From Microbispora amethystogenes (GTDB lineage: Bacteria; Actinomycetota; Actinomycetes; Streptosporangiales; Streptosporangiaceae), in the NCBI RefSeq assembly GCF_016863015.1, contig NZ_BOOB01000028.1, positions 1 through 64,000 on the forward strand: DNA of 64,000 bases. Reading direction: 5' to 3'. Below, one piece after another: positions 63,115 to 64,000 of the stretch. The notes below the pieces were generated by a model that was given only the letters and a program-made list of their open reading frames with translations, was not told where the DNA came from and searched no databases. Every line of letters starts with the position of its first letter. The first letter of the stretch is position 1. Position numbers and translations under genes: made by a program.

Positions 63115-64000
63115 TCAGTGGTGGTGGCGGCCGGAGTTGTTTGCGACGGCGCACCGGCCCTCGGCGAGCGCGCATTCGGCCGGGGCGCGGGAGGAGCCCT
63201 CGGCGTCGAAGACGACGCCGATCTCGCCGTCCTCGCCGAGTGACTCGCCGGTGACGACCAGAGTGTCTTCCTGCTGCTCCCAGTGGGCGGCGCCCCGCAC
63301 CGCGATCACCCGTCCGCCGACCGGCAGCCGGAGTGTCCAGGAGGAGAGCGCCGGCCCCTCGTTGCGTACGGCGAGCCGGGCCGTGTAGGCCGCGCCGCGC
63401 CTGCCCGTCACCGCGTACGCGACGCGGACGGCACCGTCACCCTGCGCGGCGGCCGGGGCGGCCGAGTCGGTGTGCGGGGCCTCCCCGCCCGAGTCCGACG
63501 AGCCCGCGCCGCCCGGATCCGAGGAGTCCGAGGCGTCCGAAGCGGCGGGGCTGCCTGGGTCCGCGCCGTCGGTCTTGCCGTCCGTTCCGGGGGCGTCGGC
63601 CGTCGCCGGGGCGCCGACGTCGGCGGGCGTGGAACCGGCGCCGGTCCGGGCGCCGCTCCCGTGCCCGGCGGGCGACGTGGCGCGCGCCTTGGGCGAGGCG
63701 GAGGCGCGCGCCTTCTGCTGAGTGCGACCCGGATCGGCTCCCGGGCCGGCGGGGCCGGAGTCGGGCTGGGAGGCAGACTGGGAGCCGGGGCCGGGGGGCG
63801 TTCCGGGACCGGTGTCACCCCGTGCCGGGTCCTCGCCGGTCCGGCCGCCCGCGGCTCCGTCTCCCGCCGTGTCCCCCGCGGCTCCGTCCCCGGCCGTGCC
63901 GCCCGTCGTCTCGCCCCCTGCTTCGCCGATCTGGGGAGCGGTGCCGGTCTCCTGCTGCGTCCCCGCGCCGAGAGAGGGAGCACCGGTCACGGCGCAGTCC
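63115..64000 (-). CDS. Secreted Gly/Ala/Ser-rich protein with CBM2-like C-terminal domain (5' end outside the window)
   Basis: The frame is open to the window edge, so the N-terminus is missing; at least 295 residues are present. A long low-complexity region rich in Gly, Ala, Thr, Ser, Pro and Asp (first ~190 residues seen) leads to a beta-rich C-terminal domain of about 100 residues ('[20 protein letters not shown]', '[21 protein letters not shown]') resembling cellulose-binding CBM2 modules, ending in three histidines. A disulfide between the two C-terminal cysteines is likely. The upstream catalytic or sensor domain is outside the window, so function is open. Confidence 0.7.
   Translation of the reverse strand, partial: DCAVTGAPSLGAGTQQETGTAPQIGEAGGETTGGTAGDGAAGDTAGDGAAGGRTGEDPARGDTGPGTPPGPGSQSASQPDSGPAGPGADPGRTQQKARASASPKARATSPAGHGSGARTGAGSTPADVGAPATADAPGTDGKTDGADPGSPAASDASDSSDPGGAGSSDSGGEAPHTDSAAPAAAQGDGAVRVAYAVTGRRGAAYTARLAVRNEGPALSSWTLRLPVGGRVIAVRGAAHWEQQEDTLVVTGESLGEDGEIGVVFDAEGSSRAPAECALAEGRCAVANNSGRHHH

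Overview
The window is a GC-rich chromosomal segment from a filamentous-type actinobacterium, probably of the order Streptosporangiales. That assignment is inference. It rests on heavy GTG/TTG start usage, strong G/C bias at third codon positions, and a typical actinobacterial housekeeping run (ftsY, smc, acyP, mutM, rnc, rpmF, yceD, coaD, rsmD, recG, dhaL/fakA-like, rpmB). No rRNA, tRNA, CRISPR array, intact insertion sequence or complete prophage was seen.

Left part (1-18.9 kb): an OmpR/MprA-type two-component system followed by an OsmC-like protein; a small membrane protein; a LacI regulator with a convergent carbohydrate ABC importer (solute-binding lipoprotein plus two permeases). The importer and the regulator gene share a near-identical palindromic operator. 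Next come an ABC exporter, a MerR regulator divergent from a membrane-anchored pentapeptide-repeat protein, an aldo/keto reductase, a collapsed ABC-transporter pseudogene, an MFS transporter, and a large membrane protein that fuses a processive GT2 glycosyltransferase to an external GH18 chitinase-like domain with two chitin-binding modules.

Accessory stretch (about 18.9-26.8 kb): visibly more AT-rich in parts. It holds a three-gene overlapping cassette (large helical WXG100-like protein, lipoprotein, small WXG-type protein), a protein that looks C-terminally truncated, a helix-turn-helix regulator with two small divergent genes, and a VapB45/VapC45-like toxin-antitoxin pair.

Middle (26.8-46.9 kb): TetR with a divergent GH1 beta-glucosidase, a secreted coiled-coil cell-wall type protein, a secreted M14 carboxypeptidase, an aldehyde dehydrogenase whose stop codon abuts a small CTAG-flanked inverted-repeat element, an alpha/beta hydrolase, TypA/BipA, a Cu/Zn superoxide dismutase, a polysaccharide deacetylase, a cupin regulator divergent from an EamA transporter, a SigR-like sigma factor without an adjacent anti-sigma gene, and a Cds1-like cysteine desulfhydrase. 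It ends in a minus-strand operon made of a 24-residue peptide gene, a hairpin, a TPR protein with a degenerate ATPase-like N-terminus, and an overlapping MFS exporter gene. That operon is the most promising candidate for an undescribed system.

Right part (46.9-64 kb): the conserved housekeeping block listed above, then a TrmO-like protein, thiD, and the 3' part of a secreted Gly/Ala/Ser-rich protein with a CBM2-like C-terminus that runs off the window edge.
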